Origin: Polynucleobacter sp. VK25
Lineage (GTDB): Bacteria > Pseudomonadota > Gammaproteobacteria > Burkholderiales > Burkholderiaceae
Direction of reading: 5' to 3'
Length of the DNA: 64,000 bases
NCBI RefSeq assembly: GCF_018687355.1
Contig: NZ_CP061288.1
Span: 1,684,144-1,748,143, forward strand
The notes beneath the pieces were generated by a model, which saw nothing but the letters and a program-made list of their open reading frames with translations, did not search any database and was not told where the DNA came from. How positions within the stretch are numbered: position 1 is the stretch's first letter; the number at the start of each line of letters is the position of its first letter. A program made the position numbers and the translations under genes. Positions 1 through 10,800 of this stretch are shown one piece after another.

Positions 1-81
1 AGTTTCTGCTGCAGCTTCTGCAGCGGGCTCTACCGCAGGATTCTCTTGGTCTGGTGATGGATTTTGATTTTCTTGTGTCAT
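1..81 (-). CDS. grpE: GrpE nucleotide exchange factor, N-terminus only (partial)
   Basis: Twenty-seven codons run off the left edge of the window. The visible residues are rich in Glu, Gln, Pro and Ala (MTQENQNPSPDQENP...), the disordered acidic leader typical of GrpE, but no conserved GrpE core is visible. The identity rests mainly on context: it lies directly downstream of hrcA and hemH on the same strand, the usual hrcA-hemH-grpE-dnaK-dnaJ order of Burkholderiales, and behind a sigma-32-type promoter. GrpE releases ADP from DnaK in the cytoplasm. An unrelated acidic protein cannot be excluded from this fragment alone. Confidence 0.7.
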   Translation of the reverse strand, partial: MTQENQNPSPDQENPAVEPAAEAAAET

Positions 82-124
82 GGACGCTATTTTACTTTTC
101 TATAAAGATGGCTATTACTGTGCA

Positions 125-152
125 ATATGGGGTCAATTAATGCAATTTCAAG
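125..152 (-). promoter_or_regulatory. Sigma-32 (heat-shock) promoter for grpE
   Basis: Read on the minus strand, the -35 box CTTGAA (147-152) and the -10 box CCCCATAT (125-132) are separated by 14 bases. This matches the sigma-32 consensus CTTGAA-N13-17-CCCCATnT closely. The -35 box contains the TGA stop codon of hemH. Transcription would start near 118, giving a leader of about 37 bases before the grpE ATG at 81. Confidence 0.75.
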
Positions 153-1242
153 ACTTTACTTTTTCGGCCTGCTCAGCCCTTTCGTTACGCTTCGCCAATT
201 CCGCCTCAGACTCCACGCCCAAAGACCAGCCCTGCAAATGATGGTGAGCGATATCGCTGAGAGCCTCGATCCACTTAGGGTTGCTGTTCAAGCAGGGAAT
301 ATAACGATAGTCTTTGCCACCATGCTCTAAGAAGATTTCACGAGCTTCCATCGCAATCTCTTCGAGTGTCTCTAAGCAATCTGCCGGAAATCCTGGACAA
401 AAAATATCGATACGCTGACAACCTTCTTTGGCTAACTTTTCAATCGTTGGGGCTGTGTATGGCTTTAACCATTCAGCCTTACCAAAGCGAGATTGGAAAG
501 TCACAATGTATTGGCCTGGTATTAGGCCCAACAACTCCCCGAGTAAACGCCCGGTTTTCAAGCACTCACAATGATAGGGATCACCCTTCATTAAATTGCG
601 TTTTGGCAAGCCATGAAAGGACATCACTAAACGATCACCCTTGTCAAAATCGGGACGTCCATCTTTATCCCAGCTTGATAACACTTGATCACGCAACGCA
701 GAAATGTAAGCCGGATTGTCATGGTAGTGCTTCACTAGACGCAACTCAGGCTGATCACGCCAAGTACTCAAGACACGAAAAACCTCATCAAAGCTAGAGG
801 CTGTAGTGGTAGCTGAATATTGTGGATATAAAGGCAATAGTAATAAACGCTCCATGCCTTGTGCCTTCAAGCTCTCCAGCGCAGATTGTGTGGATGGCTG
901 GCCGTAGCGCATCGCCAGATCGACCAAGACAGTGTGACCCTCATCTGCAAATTTATCACCCAACTCTTTTGCTTGCAAACGTGAGTAGTGCATTAAAGGA
1001 GAGCCTAATTTTGGCAACCAAATTGAGGCATATTTTTTTGCTGAAGCACTGCTACGAATGGGCAAAATAATGCCGTTCAAAATACACCACCAAATAATGC
1101 GCGGAATTTCTACCACGCGTGGATCAGAGAGAAATTCTTTTAAGTAGGCGCGTACTGCTTTTGCTGTTGGTGCAGATGGCGTTCCTAAGTTCAATAACAG
1201 GACAGCAGTTTTAGATGCACGTAGATGCGGGTTCTGATTCAA
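148..1242 (-). CDS. hemH: Ferrochelatase
   Basis: Inserts Fe2+ into protoporphyrin IX, the last step of protoheme synthesis, in the cytoplasm or at the inner membrane face. The 364-residue protein is of usual bacterial length. It shows the family start LLLNLGTP (residues 16-22), the metal-chelating histidine in SFHGLPKRN (His210) and the catalytic glutamate in PGFPADCLETLEE (Glu291). It sits between hrcA (51-bp gap upstream) and grpE, on the same strand. Its location inside a heat-shock cluster is common in betaproteobacteria and says nothing special about its reaction. Its stop codon is built into the -35 box of the downstream grpE promoter. Confidence 0.96.
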   Translation of the reverse strand: MNQNPHLRASKTAVLLLNLGTPSAPTAKAVRAYLKEFLSDPRVVEIPRIIWWCILNGIILPIRSSASAKKYASIWLPKLGSPLMHYSRLQAKELGDKFADEGHTVLVDLAMRYGQPSTQSALESLKAQGMERLLLLPLYPQYSATTTASSFDEVFRVLSTWRDQPELRLVKHYHDNPAYISALRDQVLSSWDKDGRPDFDKGDRLVMSFHGLPKRNLMKGDPYHCECLKTGRLLGELLGLIPGQYIVTFQSRFGKAEWLKPYTAPTIEKLAKEGCQRIDIFCPGFPADCLETLEEIAMEAREIFLEHGGKDYRYIPCLNSNPKWIEALSDIAHHHLQGWSLGVESEAELAKRNERAEQAEKVKS

Positions 1243-1293
1243 GATGTTTTGTCTCTAGTAATGAGTTTGAAATATAAAAAGTTGGGCTTGTGG

Positions 1294-2304
1294 TTAGGAG
1301 CTTAAAGCGCCTGATAGTAATTTTGAGGTGATATCAACAATAGGGATGACTCGATCGTATGCCATGCGCGTTGGCCCAATGACTCCAAGCGTACCTACCA
1401 CCTGGCCGTCTACGCTATATGGGGCGCTGATCACAGCCAAATCTTCATAAGGTAACAAGTCACTCTCACCACCAATAAAGATCTGAATACCATCAGCATG
1501 ACTGGATACATCGAGCAATTGCATCAGCACAGATTTCTGCTCCAACATATCGAACATCTTGCGCAACTTATCTAAGTTGGAGCTTAAGTCTCCAACATTC
1601 AGTAAGCGCCGCTCGCCAGAAAGCACCATGTCACCACGACCCATATCGTAATCAGTAACACCACTTTGCAAAGCCAGGGCCATCAATCCTGAAATATCCG
1701 CACGCAAATTATCTAGATCGGATTTCAGATGCATACGCACTTGATCAAAACTCTTTCCGGCAAACTGGGCGTTAATAAAATTACCTGCCTCAATGAGCTG
1801 ACTCGGTGTGTAATCTTGTGTTGTGGGCAATATACGGTTCTGTACATCACCCTCTGGAGTAACCATGATGAGTAAAATCTTGCCTTCGCCCAAACGCAAG
1901 AATTCAATATGCTTAAACACCTGGGCCCGCTTAGGCGTCATGACGACCCCAGCAAAATGGGTTAAGTTTGACAAAATCTGTGCTGCTGAGTTGAGCACTC
2001 TTTGAGGGGAATCCGGCAAAAGTCCTTTTTCAACCTCCCGGGCAGCCATTGCCTCCAAGGGGCGCACGGTCACCATGGTGTCCACAAACAGGCGATAGCC
2101 CCTGGGGGTCGGAATGCGTCCGGCAGATGTGTGAGGGCTGGTAACCAGTCCCATATCCTCCAAATCAGCCATCACATTGCGTATGGTGGCTGCGGAAAGG
2201 TCCAAACCAGAGAATCTAGACAGCGTTCGCGAGCCAATAGGCTGGCCCTCTTCGATATAGCGCTCGATGAGGGTTTTTAAAAGGGCGCGGGAACGTTCAT
2301 CCAT
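1294..2304 (-). CDS. hrcA: Heat-inducible transcription repressor HrcA
   Basis: A 336-residue repressor that binds the CIRCE operator and whose folding depends on GroEL, so it is inactivated when chaperonin is titrated by unfolded protein. The N-terminal winged helix occupies about residues 1-80 and contains the family signature [17 protein letters not shown] followed by [11 protein letters not shown]. The rest is the GAF-like HrcA domain with a dimerisation insert. The start codon at 2304 gives [16 protein letters not shown], a normal HrcA beginning. It is divergent from nadK, with 37 bp between the two starts. A CIRCE site overlapping the groES promoter is visible in this window at 47787-47813; none was found in front of grpE. 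Confidence 0.96.
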   Translation of the reverse strand: MDERSRALLKTLIERYIEEGQPIGSRTLSRFSGLDLSAATIRNVMADLEDMGLVTSPHTSAGRIPTPRGYRLFVDTMVTVRPLEAMAAREVEKGLLPDSPQRVLNSAAQILSNLTHFAGVVMTPKRAQVFKHIEFLRLGEGKILLIMVTPEGDVQNRILPTTQDYTPSQLIEAGNFINAQFAGKSFDQVRMHLKSDLDNLRADISGLMALALQSGVTDYDMGRGDMVLSGERRLLNVGDLSSNLDKLRKMFDMLEQKSVLMQLLDVSSHADGIQIFIGGESDLLPYEDLAVISAPYSVDGQVVGTLGVIGPTRMAYDRVIPIVDITSKLLSGALSS

Positions 2305-2341
2305 GGTGGAAGGGATTTTATGCCTATGGTTTAATCGTTAT

Positions 2342-3247
2342 ATGTTAAGCCCATCCCCAAATTCCAGCAAAAAGGCATTTTGCCGAGTTGCGCTTGTCGG
2401 TAAATACCAAGCTGATGGCATTGAAGAGCACCTCAAGGACCTGGCTAAATTACTTGCAGATCTGGGTTGTGAGGCCTTTATTGAGTTTGATACAGCCACC
2501 CATCTAGCTCTTTCTGGCTACCCAACCAAAACGGCACGCGACTTTGCCGGGGAAATTGATCTTGTGGTTGTTCTCGGGGGAGATGGCACGATGCTCGGCA
2601 TCGCCCGACAGTTAGCGGGTAGCAATGTTCCACTCGTAGGGATCAATATGGGACGACTGGGCTATATGACGGATATTCCGATCCAATCCGTTCACACTAC
2701 CCTGCCAAAAATGATTGCCGGTGATTACGAAGCGGATACACGCACATTATTGGATGCAGTTGTTCTTCGCAATGGCAAAGAAATTAATCGCGCACTCGCC
2801 CTAAACGATGTAGTTGTGAATCGTTCTGGCATCTCAGGAATGGTTGAATTAGCAGTACACGTTAATGGCTCGTTTATGTACAACCAACGCTCTGATGGCT
2901 TAATCGTGTCAACGCCTACTGGCTCGACTGCTTACGCACTCTCTGCTGGCGGCCCAATTTTGCATCCGCATGTGGCAGGTATTTTATTGGCGCCAATTGC
3001 ACCGCACTCGCTCTCTAACCGTCCAATTGTTTTGCCGCAAGATAGCGTCACCATCATTGAAGTAGTGGATGGTCGCGAAGTGATCGTCAACTTTGATATG
3101 CAATCTCAAACGAATTTACAAAGCGGCGATAAGGTTGAAGTACGCCAATCTAGTAAAACAATTGATCTGCTTCATCCGAGCAATCACAGTGACTACAAAA
3201 CCTTGCGCGAGAAGCTGCATTGGAATGAGTATCCATCGACATTCTGA
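2342..3247 (+). CDS. nadK: NAD kinase
   Basis: Phosphorylates NAD to NADP, using ATP, in the cytoplasm. With the ATG at 2342 the product is 301 residues, the usual length. The nucleotide-binding GGDGT motif is at residues 79-83, the LNDVVVNRS motif lies near the middle, and the glycine-rich TPTGSTAYALSAGGPI motif follows. An in-frame start 75 bases upstream (2267) would add an arginine-rich, non-conserved extension lying on top of the hrcA start, so it was not chosen. No strong Shine-Dalgarno sequence precedes 2342, so the start is a little uncertain. The gene is divergent from hrcA and followed after 26 bp by recN. Confidence 0.95.
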   Translation: MLSPSPNSSKKAFCRVALVGKYQADGIEEHLKDLAKLLADLGCEAFIEFDTATHLALSGYPTKTARDFAGEIDLVVVLGGDGTMLGIARQLAGSNVPLVGINMGRLGYMTDIPIQSVHTTLPKMIAGDYEADTRTLLDAVVLRNGKEINRALALNDVVVNRSGISGMVELAVHVNGSFMYNQRSDGLIVSTPTGSTAYALSAGGPILHPHVAGILLAPIAPHSLSNRPIVLPQDSVTIIEVVDGREVIVNFDMQSQTNLQSGDKVEVRQSSKTIDLLHPSNHSDYKTLREKLHWNEYPSTF

Positions 3248-3273
3248 TGTCGAGTTTTTTGCTACGCTAATAC

Positions 3274-4944
3274 ATGCTTCAAACCATCTCACTCCGTGAC
3301 TTTGTCATTGTTGACCAGCTAGAGCTAGATTTCTCTAGCGGCTTTACCGTGCTTACTGGAGAAACTGGTGCTGGTAAATCCATCCTGCTCGATGCTCTCG
3401 GCTTAGTTCTGGGTGAACGCGCTGATAGTAGCCAGATACGCGAGGGTAGTAACCGTGCAGAAATTTCCGCACTCTTTCGTATTGAATCTGAATTACAACA
3501 ATCTTTTGGTGAGTGGCTTGATACACAAGGATTTCCACTAGAGGATGACGGTCAAAGTTTGTTACTGAAAAGAACAGTAGAGGCTAATGGTCGCAGCCGA
3601 GCATTCATCAATGGCAGCGTTGCGACTCTAGCGCAATTACGTGAAGCTGGCGATCAATTAGTTGATATTCATGGGCAACATGCGCACCAACTCTTATTAA
3701 AGGGTGGCGCTCAACGCGAACTTTTAGATCGTCATGCTGGATTGCTACCGCTTGCTACAGAAGTGGCACAAGCATTTAAAACACTGGCCGATTCTCGCCG
3801 TCGTCTTGAGCAGGCAGAAAATGCTGGTCAAGATGTTGAGCGCGAACGGGAGCGACTTGAATGGCAACTAGAAGAACTCACCGAGCTCTCTCCGCAAGAA
3901 GGTGAATGGATCAGCATTCAAAGTGAACATGGCCGCCTAGCAAATGGTGCAAAGCTGATTGGTGGCTGCCAAGAAGCAATTGAAATTTTGAGCGATGCTG
4001 ACAACTCTATTGAATCTACACTTTCAAAAGTGAGCATCAGTGTGGGGGGCTTAGCCGAGCATGATCCGGCCCTCAGCGAGGTCAGCCAAGCTCTCGAGTC
4101 AGCCAATATTCAGTTAGATGAAGCAATCCATGGGCTCAATCGCTACCTTCAAAAGATTGACCTAGATCCCGCTCGCCTTGCTCAAGTTGAAGAACGCATG
4201 CAAGCATTGCACAGCGCTGCTCGTAAGTACCGCACCGAAACTGATGATCTGCCTAAACTTCTTTTGGCAACATCAGAGCGACTGGATGCTTTAACGGCCT
4301 CACAAAATATTGAAGTACTCCGCGAACAAGTCAAACAAGAAGAAGCGGCTTATTTAAAACTGGCAAAACAACTTTCTCAAAAACGCAGCAAGGCTGCCAA
4401 AGAACTAGGTGACTTAGTAACGAGCGCCATGCAAGATTTATCTATGGCAGGCGGTCGTTTGGAGATTACATTAGCACCTCTCAATGAAGGTGGATCACAC
4501 GGTCTAGAGCAAATTGAATTCTTGGTTGCAGGCCATGCCGGCAGCACTCCTCGCTCACTTGCAAAAGTTGCCTCAGGAGGTGAGCTGGCGAGGATTAGCT
4601 TAGCGATTAGCGTCATCACCAGTAAAGCCTCCTTCACACCAACCCTCATCTTTGACGAAGTCGACGCGGGTATTGGTGGAGCGGTTGCTGAAACTGTTGG
4701 CAAACTATTGCACCAATTGGGTCAATCCCATCAAATCTTGTGTGTAACCCATTTACCGCAGGTAGCTGCTCAAGGCAATCACCATCTTAAGGTCAGCAAA
4801 TCACAAAGCGGTGACAAGACCGTATCGCAGGTACAAATCCTAGGTAGGGCCGAACGCGTCGAAGAGGTGGCCCGCATGCTTGGTGGCGCGACCATAACTG
4901 ACACCACACGTCGGCACGCCAGAGAACTGCTAGAGCAAAACTGA
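3274..4944 (+). CDS. recN: DNA repair protein RecN
   Basis: An SMC-like ATPase that acts in recombinational repair of double-strand breaks. In 556 residues it has a Walker A loop GETGAGKS at 29-36, a long helical coiled-coil middle (about residues 150-390, rich in Glu, Gln and Leu), an ABC signature VASGGELARISLAI near 430, and a Walker B TLIFDEVDAG near 455-465. Length and order fit RecN (about 550 residues). It follows nadK at 26 bp, a pairing found in many proteobacteria, and is convergent with glnE. No LexA box was recognised upstream. Confidence 0.96.
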   Translation: MLQTISLRDFVIVDQLELDFSSGFTVLTGETGAGKSILLDALGLVLGERADSSQIREGSNRAEISALFRIESELQQSFGEWLDTQGFPLEDDGQSLLLKRTVEANGRSRAFINGSVATLAQLREAGDQLVDIHGQHAHQLLLKGGAQRELLDRHAGLLPLATEVAQAFKTLADSRRRLEQAENAGQDVERERERLEWQLEELTELSPQEGEWISIQSEHGRLANGAKLIGGCQEAIEILSDADNSIESTLSKVSISVGGLAEHDPALSEVSQALESANIQLDEAIHGLNRYLQKIDLDPARLAQVEERMQALHSAARKYRTETDDLPKLLLATSERLDALTASQNIEVLREQVKQEEAAYLKLAKQLSQKRSKAAKELGDLVTSAMQDLSMAGGRLEITLAPLNEGGSHGLEQIEFLVAGHAGSTPRSLAKVASGGELARISLAISVITSKASFTPTLIFDEVDAGIGGAVAETVGKLLHQLGQSHQILCVTHLPQVAAQGNHHLKVSKSQSGDKTVSQVQILGRAERVEEVARMLGGATITDTTRRHARELLEQN

Positions 4945-4971
4945 AGTAATCGTTTTGAACCTCGGGTCCTT

Positions 4972-7785
4972 CTAGCTAATATTTGAAGGCGCCTTAAATA
5001 TTACCAACCAAAGTGCCTGTACTGCATCTCTTGCAGCAACTAGCTCAGGTTCGCCCTCTAAATTGATGCGGGTTTTTTCTGCGCCATCCAAACGTAAACG
5101 ATGTTGACGCGCTCTTAATAAACGATAAGCATCACCAACGGATTGCGCTGCATCTGAAGCTATCAAACCGACATCACCAGCAATATGCAATAAAGCAATA
5201 TTACCTAGATTGCCTATCAGCTGTGAGTATTGATGGGCATAGGCCAATACCAGGAATTGAACAATAAATTCAATATCCACCATGCCACCAGCATCATGTT
5301 TTAAGTCGAACTCTAGCTTGCCATTAGGATGGCCAGCATGAACCTTGCGACGCATTTCTAAAATTTCGGTGCGCAGCTGTTCGATATTGCGCTGCTGAGT
5401 TAACACCTCCGAACGAACCGAGTCAAAAAATGCACCTACATCTGGATTGCCAGCTGAAAAGCGTGCTCGCGTAAGAGCTTGATGCTCCCAGACCCAGGCA
5501 GCATTGTCACCCTGACGAAGTTGATATTTTTTAAAAGCATCGGCATTGGTTACTAAGAAGCCTGCAGAACCATTGGGTCGAAGCCGAGTATCAATTTCAA
5601 ACAGGCTACCAGTTGCAGTAAATGCAGTTAACCAATTAATCATTCGCTTTGCTAGCAGGGCATAAATTTCTTGAGCAGCATAATCGGCTTCTGGGGCTTG
5701 AAACAAAAAGATGATGTCGAGATCCGAGGCGTAACCTAATTCCTTGCCACCCAACTTGCCATACGAAATCACAGCAAATGGTGGATTGGCTTGTGCTGGT
5801 AATTCAAATTTCTTAGCCACTCCAGGCCATATTCGCTCATAGGTAGTCTGGAGAATCAAATCTGCCAGGGTAGATAAATGGTCACTTACACGCTCTACTG
5901 GCAGCCCTTGTTGCACGCCAATTCCTAGATCCGTTAACAGCGTGATGAAGGTTTCATTGTGATGTGTAACGCGCAAAATATCCATTGCCTGCTCAGAACC
6001 GTCGCCCTCAGCCATCACGTCATCAAGCCGCATATTAAGATTGGCTTTCACTTCAGCCCAATATTCTTCTGGGTCTTCGATCAAAGCCCTCTCGATTTGA
6101 GAATTTAATAAGTGATCGAGCAAATGAGGGTGACGCGTCAGATATTGAGCGCCCCATTGCGATGCCTTGAGCAAATCAAGCACATTCGCAAGTGCCTTGG
6201 GATATTCAGCCAAAATAGAAAGGTAAGCGCTACGCCTCGCAATGGCTTCAAGCAAATCAAAAAAACGCATTAATGTTTGATCAGCATGTGCGGTAGCAGA
6301 ACCACCACTCTGCAAACTCTGTGCCGCTTTGCACATTAAGTTATCAAAGATTAAACGACTCTTTTCAGGCAATAGTTTTTGCTTTGGACTTTCCATCCAC
6401 GCCTGCCAGCGCTCACAGGACTTAGGGAAAAATTGCTGGTCAGGCGTCCAGCCCAATACCAAAGGAGCGATCTCAAGGCGTGCAGCATCATCAAGTAAAA
6501 ATGCTTTTTCAAAAAGCCGAGCAACGTTATTTTGATGACGTTCTAATTCGGCTATAAAAGCATCTACTTGCGCATCCTGTCCTTGCATTGAAACCGCTAA
6601 GCGTGCACGCGCATCCTCGCTATCGGGCAGATAGTGAGTTTGCTGGTCATCCCATACCTGAATGCGATGCTCTAAACGCCTTAAGAAAACATAAGCCGCT
6701 TGTAATGCCTCCACCTCTTGAGTTGGCAAGATACCGCAGCGCTTAATGAGCTCCAATACCTCCAGGCTTGGGCGTGCTCTAAAGCGTGGGTCCGTACCAC
6801 CTCGCATCAGTTGGAACATTTGCGCTAAAAACTCAATCTCTCGAATGCCACCACGCCCTAATTTAATATCGCGTGATCGCCCTTGATGACCCGAAGATCG
6901 CTTTTCTGCCTCTGCTTGAATTTGCGCATGCAAATCACGAATCGAGGCGATAACTCCATAATCTAAATGTCTGCGATACACAAAAGGTCGAATGAGTTGA
7001 TCAAGCTCTTTTTGACAATGGGCAAAATCTGGAGATTCTGAAAGAGGTGCAATTAACCTACCTTTAATCCAGGCATAGCGCTCCCACTCCCTGCCCTGCA
7101 CCAGCAAGTATTCTTCCAACATATCCAAACTACAAACCAATGGTCCTGAATCCCCGTTAGGACGAAGGCGCATATCCACTCGAAATACAAATCCATTGGC
7201 ATCATGCTCGGCAAGAAGCTTTATCAATCGCTTGCCCATTCGAGTAAACCACTCTTGATTGGATAAGCTTTTTGGGCCACCAGTCGTCTCACCCTCATGC
7301 TCGTATAAAAATATCAAATCGATATCAGATGAAAGGTTGAGCTCGAAACCGCCTAATTTGCCCATCCCGACAACCATGAGGGGCATCTCAGATTGTGTCG
7401 AATTACTCCATGGCAGGCCAAAACGATTTTTGAGATCTTCTCGAATATAGGCAATTGACGAAGAGACTGCTAATTCAGCAAAATGACTCAGCGCATGAGT
7501 CACCTCCTGTAAGTCAGCCCTGCCATTTAAATCCCGAAATGCCACCCACAACATCAAACGCTGCCGAGCCAAGCGTAAGTTGGCCATCCATTCGACCTCA
7601 TCATGCTCAATGAACGACAAACCAATCTGACACTCATCTAATAAACGCCTAATACCCTGTAAATCGACCTTTTTCTGCCCCTGAATGCGGAGCCACTCAA
7701 GCCATTCAGGGTGTGCATTGAGCCAGCGTCGCGCATAAGTCGAATGCCGCTCTAAAAAATCGATTTGCTGGGGAAAATCATCCAT
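4972..7785 (-). CDS. glnE: Bifunctional glutamine synthetase adenylyltransferase/deadenylylase
   Basis: Adenylylates glutamine synthetase when nitrogen is plentiful and removes the AMP when nitrogen is scarce, under PII control. The 937-residue product has the expected duplicated nucleotidyltransferase architecture. The N-terminal adenylyl-removing half has KLGGFELNLSSDIDLIF (143-159) and a later LGRGGIREIEFLAQ motif. The C-terminal adenylyl-transferase half has YGKLGGKELGYASDLDIIF (about 670-695) and HDAGGMVDIEFIVQ. Both Asp-x-Asp metal-binding pairs are intact, so both activities should be present. It is convergent with recN (27-bp gap, no clear terminator) and divergent from the YhdP-like gene. 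Confidence 0.96.
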   Translation of the reverse strand: MDDFPQQIDFLERHSTYARRWLNAHPEWLEWLRIQGQKKVDLQGIRRLLDECQIGLSFIEHDEVEWMANLRLARQRLMLWVAFRDLNGRADLQEVTHALSHFAELAVSSSIAYIREDLKNRFGLPWSNSTQSEMPLMVVGMGKLGGFELNLSSDIDLIFLYEHEGETTGGPKSLSNQEWFTRMGKRLIKLLAEHDANGFVFRVDMRLRPNGDSGPLVCSLDMLEEYLLVQGREWERYAWIKGRLIAPLSESPDFAHCQKELDQLIRPFVYRRHLDYGVIASIRDLHAQIQAEAEKRSSGHQGRSRDIKLGRGGIREIEFLAQMFQLMRGGTDPRFRARPSLEVLELIKRCGILPTQEVEALQAAYVFLRRLEHRIQVWDDQQTHYLPDSEDARARLAVSMQGQDAQVDAFIAELERHQNNVARLFEKAFLLDDAARLEIAPLVLGWTPDQQFFPKSCERWQAWMESPKQKLLPEKSRLIFDNLMCKAAQSLQSGGSATAHADQTLMRFFDLLEAIARRSAYLSILAEYPKALANVLDLLKASQWGAQYLTRHPHLLDHLLNSQIERALIEDPEEYWAEVKANLNMRLDDVMAEGDGSEQAMDILRVTHHNETFITLLTDLGIGVQQGLPVERVSDHLSTLADLILQTTYERIWPGVAKKFELPAQANPPFAVISYGKLGGKELGYASDLDIIFLFQAPEADYAAQEIYALLAKRMINWLTAFTATGSLFEIDTRLRPNGSAGFLVTNADAFKKYQLRQGDNAAWVWEHQALTRARFSAGNPDVGAFFDSVRSEVLTQQRNIEQLRTEILEMRRKVHAGHPNGKLEFDLKHDAGGMVDIEFIVQFLVLAYAHQYSQLIGNLGNIALLHIAGDVGLIASDAAQSVGDAYRLLRARQHRLRLDGAEKTRINLEGEPELVAARDAVQALWLVIFKAPSNIS

Positions 7786-7863
7786 CCCACCATCTTAATC
7801 CGACCCTGAAAACTACCACCAGAAGCTTGGCGCTCAAACTCGGGGTGACGGATAATAGGGGTC

Positions 7864-10800
7864 ATGCTGCAAAACATTATTCCGCCTCGCCTCAAGAGCG
7901 TGCTTGCTAAACATCCTCAAGGCTCGAGTCGAGCTTGGCGTAAGCGTGCCCTCATTTTGGCTGGGGTTACATTAGCCCTTTTTGTTCTCGGGCATGTTGG
8001 CGTGCGTTTTGTTCTTTGGCCACAAATTGAGAAATCCAAGGCCTCAGTTGAAAGACTGATAAGTGCTCGCATTGGCGCTGAAGTGTCGATGGACTCCCTA
8101 CAGGTGTCATGGACAGGCATTAGACCCAATTTCGAAATTGAAGGTTTGCGCTTCAACGGGCCGGACAAATTAAAACCACTCTTGTTGGTTCAAAAAATAT
8201 ATGGGCAGCTCAGTTGGGCCTCTTTTTATCACCTTGCACCGTATTTTCATGAGATCAATATTGAGGGCGCTGAAATTCATGCTCAACGCAACAGTAAGGG
8301 TGTCATTACTATTGCTGGCATTTCGATTGATGGAAAAGCGAATGACTATTCTGCAGAGAACTGGCTATTTGCTCAAAATGAAATTCGCATTAGCGATGTC
8401 AAACTTTATTGGGACGATCAGCTCAAGAAGAAGGCTATCACCTCAATCGGGATCGAGAGCCTTTCCCTTAGCAATGGCATTCGCAGCCATGAAGGCTCAC
8501 TGAGTGCGACCACGCCTTGGACTAAAGGCCCGCTTACACTTGATATTGATTTAGTTCATCACATCGGCGGTCAAGCTGGTAATTGGCGCGATTGGATTGG
8601 AACCGTATCCTGGAAACTTAATGAACTCCAGCTGAGTCAAATGTCCAGCGACTTTTCCTTACCACTCAATACCCTTGAGGGAATCCTGAATTCCAATGGA
8701 AAACTAAAAATTGATAATGGCAATCCTGATGGCGGGGAAATTTATTTAACTGCAGACAACCTCACTATTCAACTATCTAAAAATGAAGATGCTATTGCAC
8801 TTGGAAGATTAGAAACCAACCTAACTCAAGAAACTGATGGTGGATTGATCTCTGTTACAACCAAGACATTTGCTTGGCGCGATATTGATAGCCCCAAATC
8901 TGCCCCGTTAGAAAATTTAAGTCCAATGACCTTTCGCTGGAGGCCCCCATCTGGCGATGGTGAAATAAAAGAGTTTGGATTTTCATCTCCAAAGATTCTG
9001 GTGGAAGATGTTGCTTTATTTGCACTGAATCTACCCTTATCAAAAAAAGTTCACCAATGGATTAAGGCCTCCAAAGCAGATGGCGAACTACAAGATCTCG
9101 ATATCAAATGGTCAGAAAGTAACTCACCCTTATCAGCCCTCAATATTCCTGGGGGATGGTTTAAGTCGAATAAGTTAGATTTCACTGTGAGCGGAAAGCT
9201 CATCGATTTAAGTTTTGTTGGCATTAATAAATCGATGCCATCGGTGACAAAGCTTTCAGGCTTCCTGACTGCAGACCAAAACAAGGGCAGCTTCTCCATT
9301 AAATCAAACGACCTTGAGCTTGAGGTAAATGATTTATTGGTTGACCCCAAAATTAAGCTGGATCAAGCCAATGGTCAAATATCCTGGTCAAAGCAAAAAG
9401 GGAACTGGGTTGTTAATGCAAAGCAGTTAGAGCTTAGCAATCCGGAGATTTCAACAACACTCAATCTAAGCTACATGATTGGCGAGGATAAAAAGCCAGA
9501 CTACATGACTCTAGATATGGACTTTGCACAAGCCAATCTAAAAACTGCTTACCGATATTTGCCGGTTGGCATGGGAAGCGATGCTAAAACCTATTTAAGC
9601 AAAGCGTTTGATGCGGGCCTGATTAAAAAAGGGAATCTTCATATTAAGGGCGATCCTAATGGGGTGCCATTCCCCAAAACAGGTGCAGGAGAGTTCACAC
9701 TCAGCCTCCCTATCGCTGGCGCTACCTTCAGCCCTGTACCTACCTCATCACCCGCCCAAGGTATCTGGTCTGCATTTAATAACGTCAATGGCGTTATTAA
9801 TGTGCGGAACGAAAACTTTACAGTAGACATTGCTCAAGCAAATTACAAACAAGTTACTCTTAGCAACTTTCATGCGGAAATCCCTAGTATCAGCGCAAAA
9901 CAATTACTTCTCACTGTCAATGGAGGGGCGCAAGGTGATGCCCCACAATTATTGGAGTATTTATTTGCATCACCTGTCGGCAAGAAACAAATTGAGCTTG
10001 AGCGCAATCTAAAAATAACAGGGTCTACCAACGTAAATCTAGACTTAAAAATTCCTCTGACTGGTAGCGGGGATACCAGCACAGACATACAGTTAAGCTT
10101 TCCTGGTAATAGGGTTCAGTGGGCTGAATTGCCGCCATTTGAAAACCTCAAAGGAAAAATTCGGATTACTGAAGTTAATCCAGAATTTGAAGACATCACC
10201 GCTAATTTCCTGGGTGGAGCTATTAAGATTTCAAGTGCGCAATCTAAGCAAGGCGCCCAAAGCTATGACATCTCGGGAGATGTGTCCGCAAAATTTATCA
10301 GGGATTACTTCTCAAACGATACCGCCGTACAAGCATTTCCGATATTGCAAGCACTCAGCGGATTAGCTAGATACGACGGCACCATTAACTTCAGTAAAGG
10401 CAATAGCGAAACCAAGCTAAAGATTGATATGCGTGATTGGGGCAGTACTGCTCCAGCGCCAGCGAAAAAACAAGCTGGTACTGCGATGTCGGGTAACCTT
10501 ACCCTCAAAACCTTTGCAAAGAATAAAACCAATTCAAGCCGTCTCTCTTGGGATGGAAAGATTGGCGATGTTTACTATATTCAAGGTGAGATAGCTGCTG
10601 ACGATACCCTTCGTCACGCAGTTGGCATTGGAACTCCCGCCATTCCTCCACAACAAGGTTTTCAGCTTAACCTAGTTAGTAGTGAGCTGAACTTAGACCT
10701 ATGGCAAGACTTTTTAAGTCAGCAAACTAGAAAAAATTCGGCGCCCAACTCCAATACTCTCAATAACATTCAGATTGCCGCCCAAGTAAAACAATTAACA

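Noticed and set aside
366..797. A 143-codon plus-strand open frame over hemH
   Set aside because: Antisense to ferrochelatase with all catalytic residues intact; the translation resembles no protein family.
1243..1293. A CIRCE element in front of hemH or grpE
   Set aside because: No TTAGCACTC-N9-GAGTGCTAA pattern occurs in the hrcA-hemH or hemH-grpE gaps; only the sigma-32 boxes are present.
2267..2341. A 25-codon extension of nadK overlapping the hrcA start
   Set aside because: Not conserved in NAD kinases and antisense to the hrcA start region.
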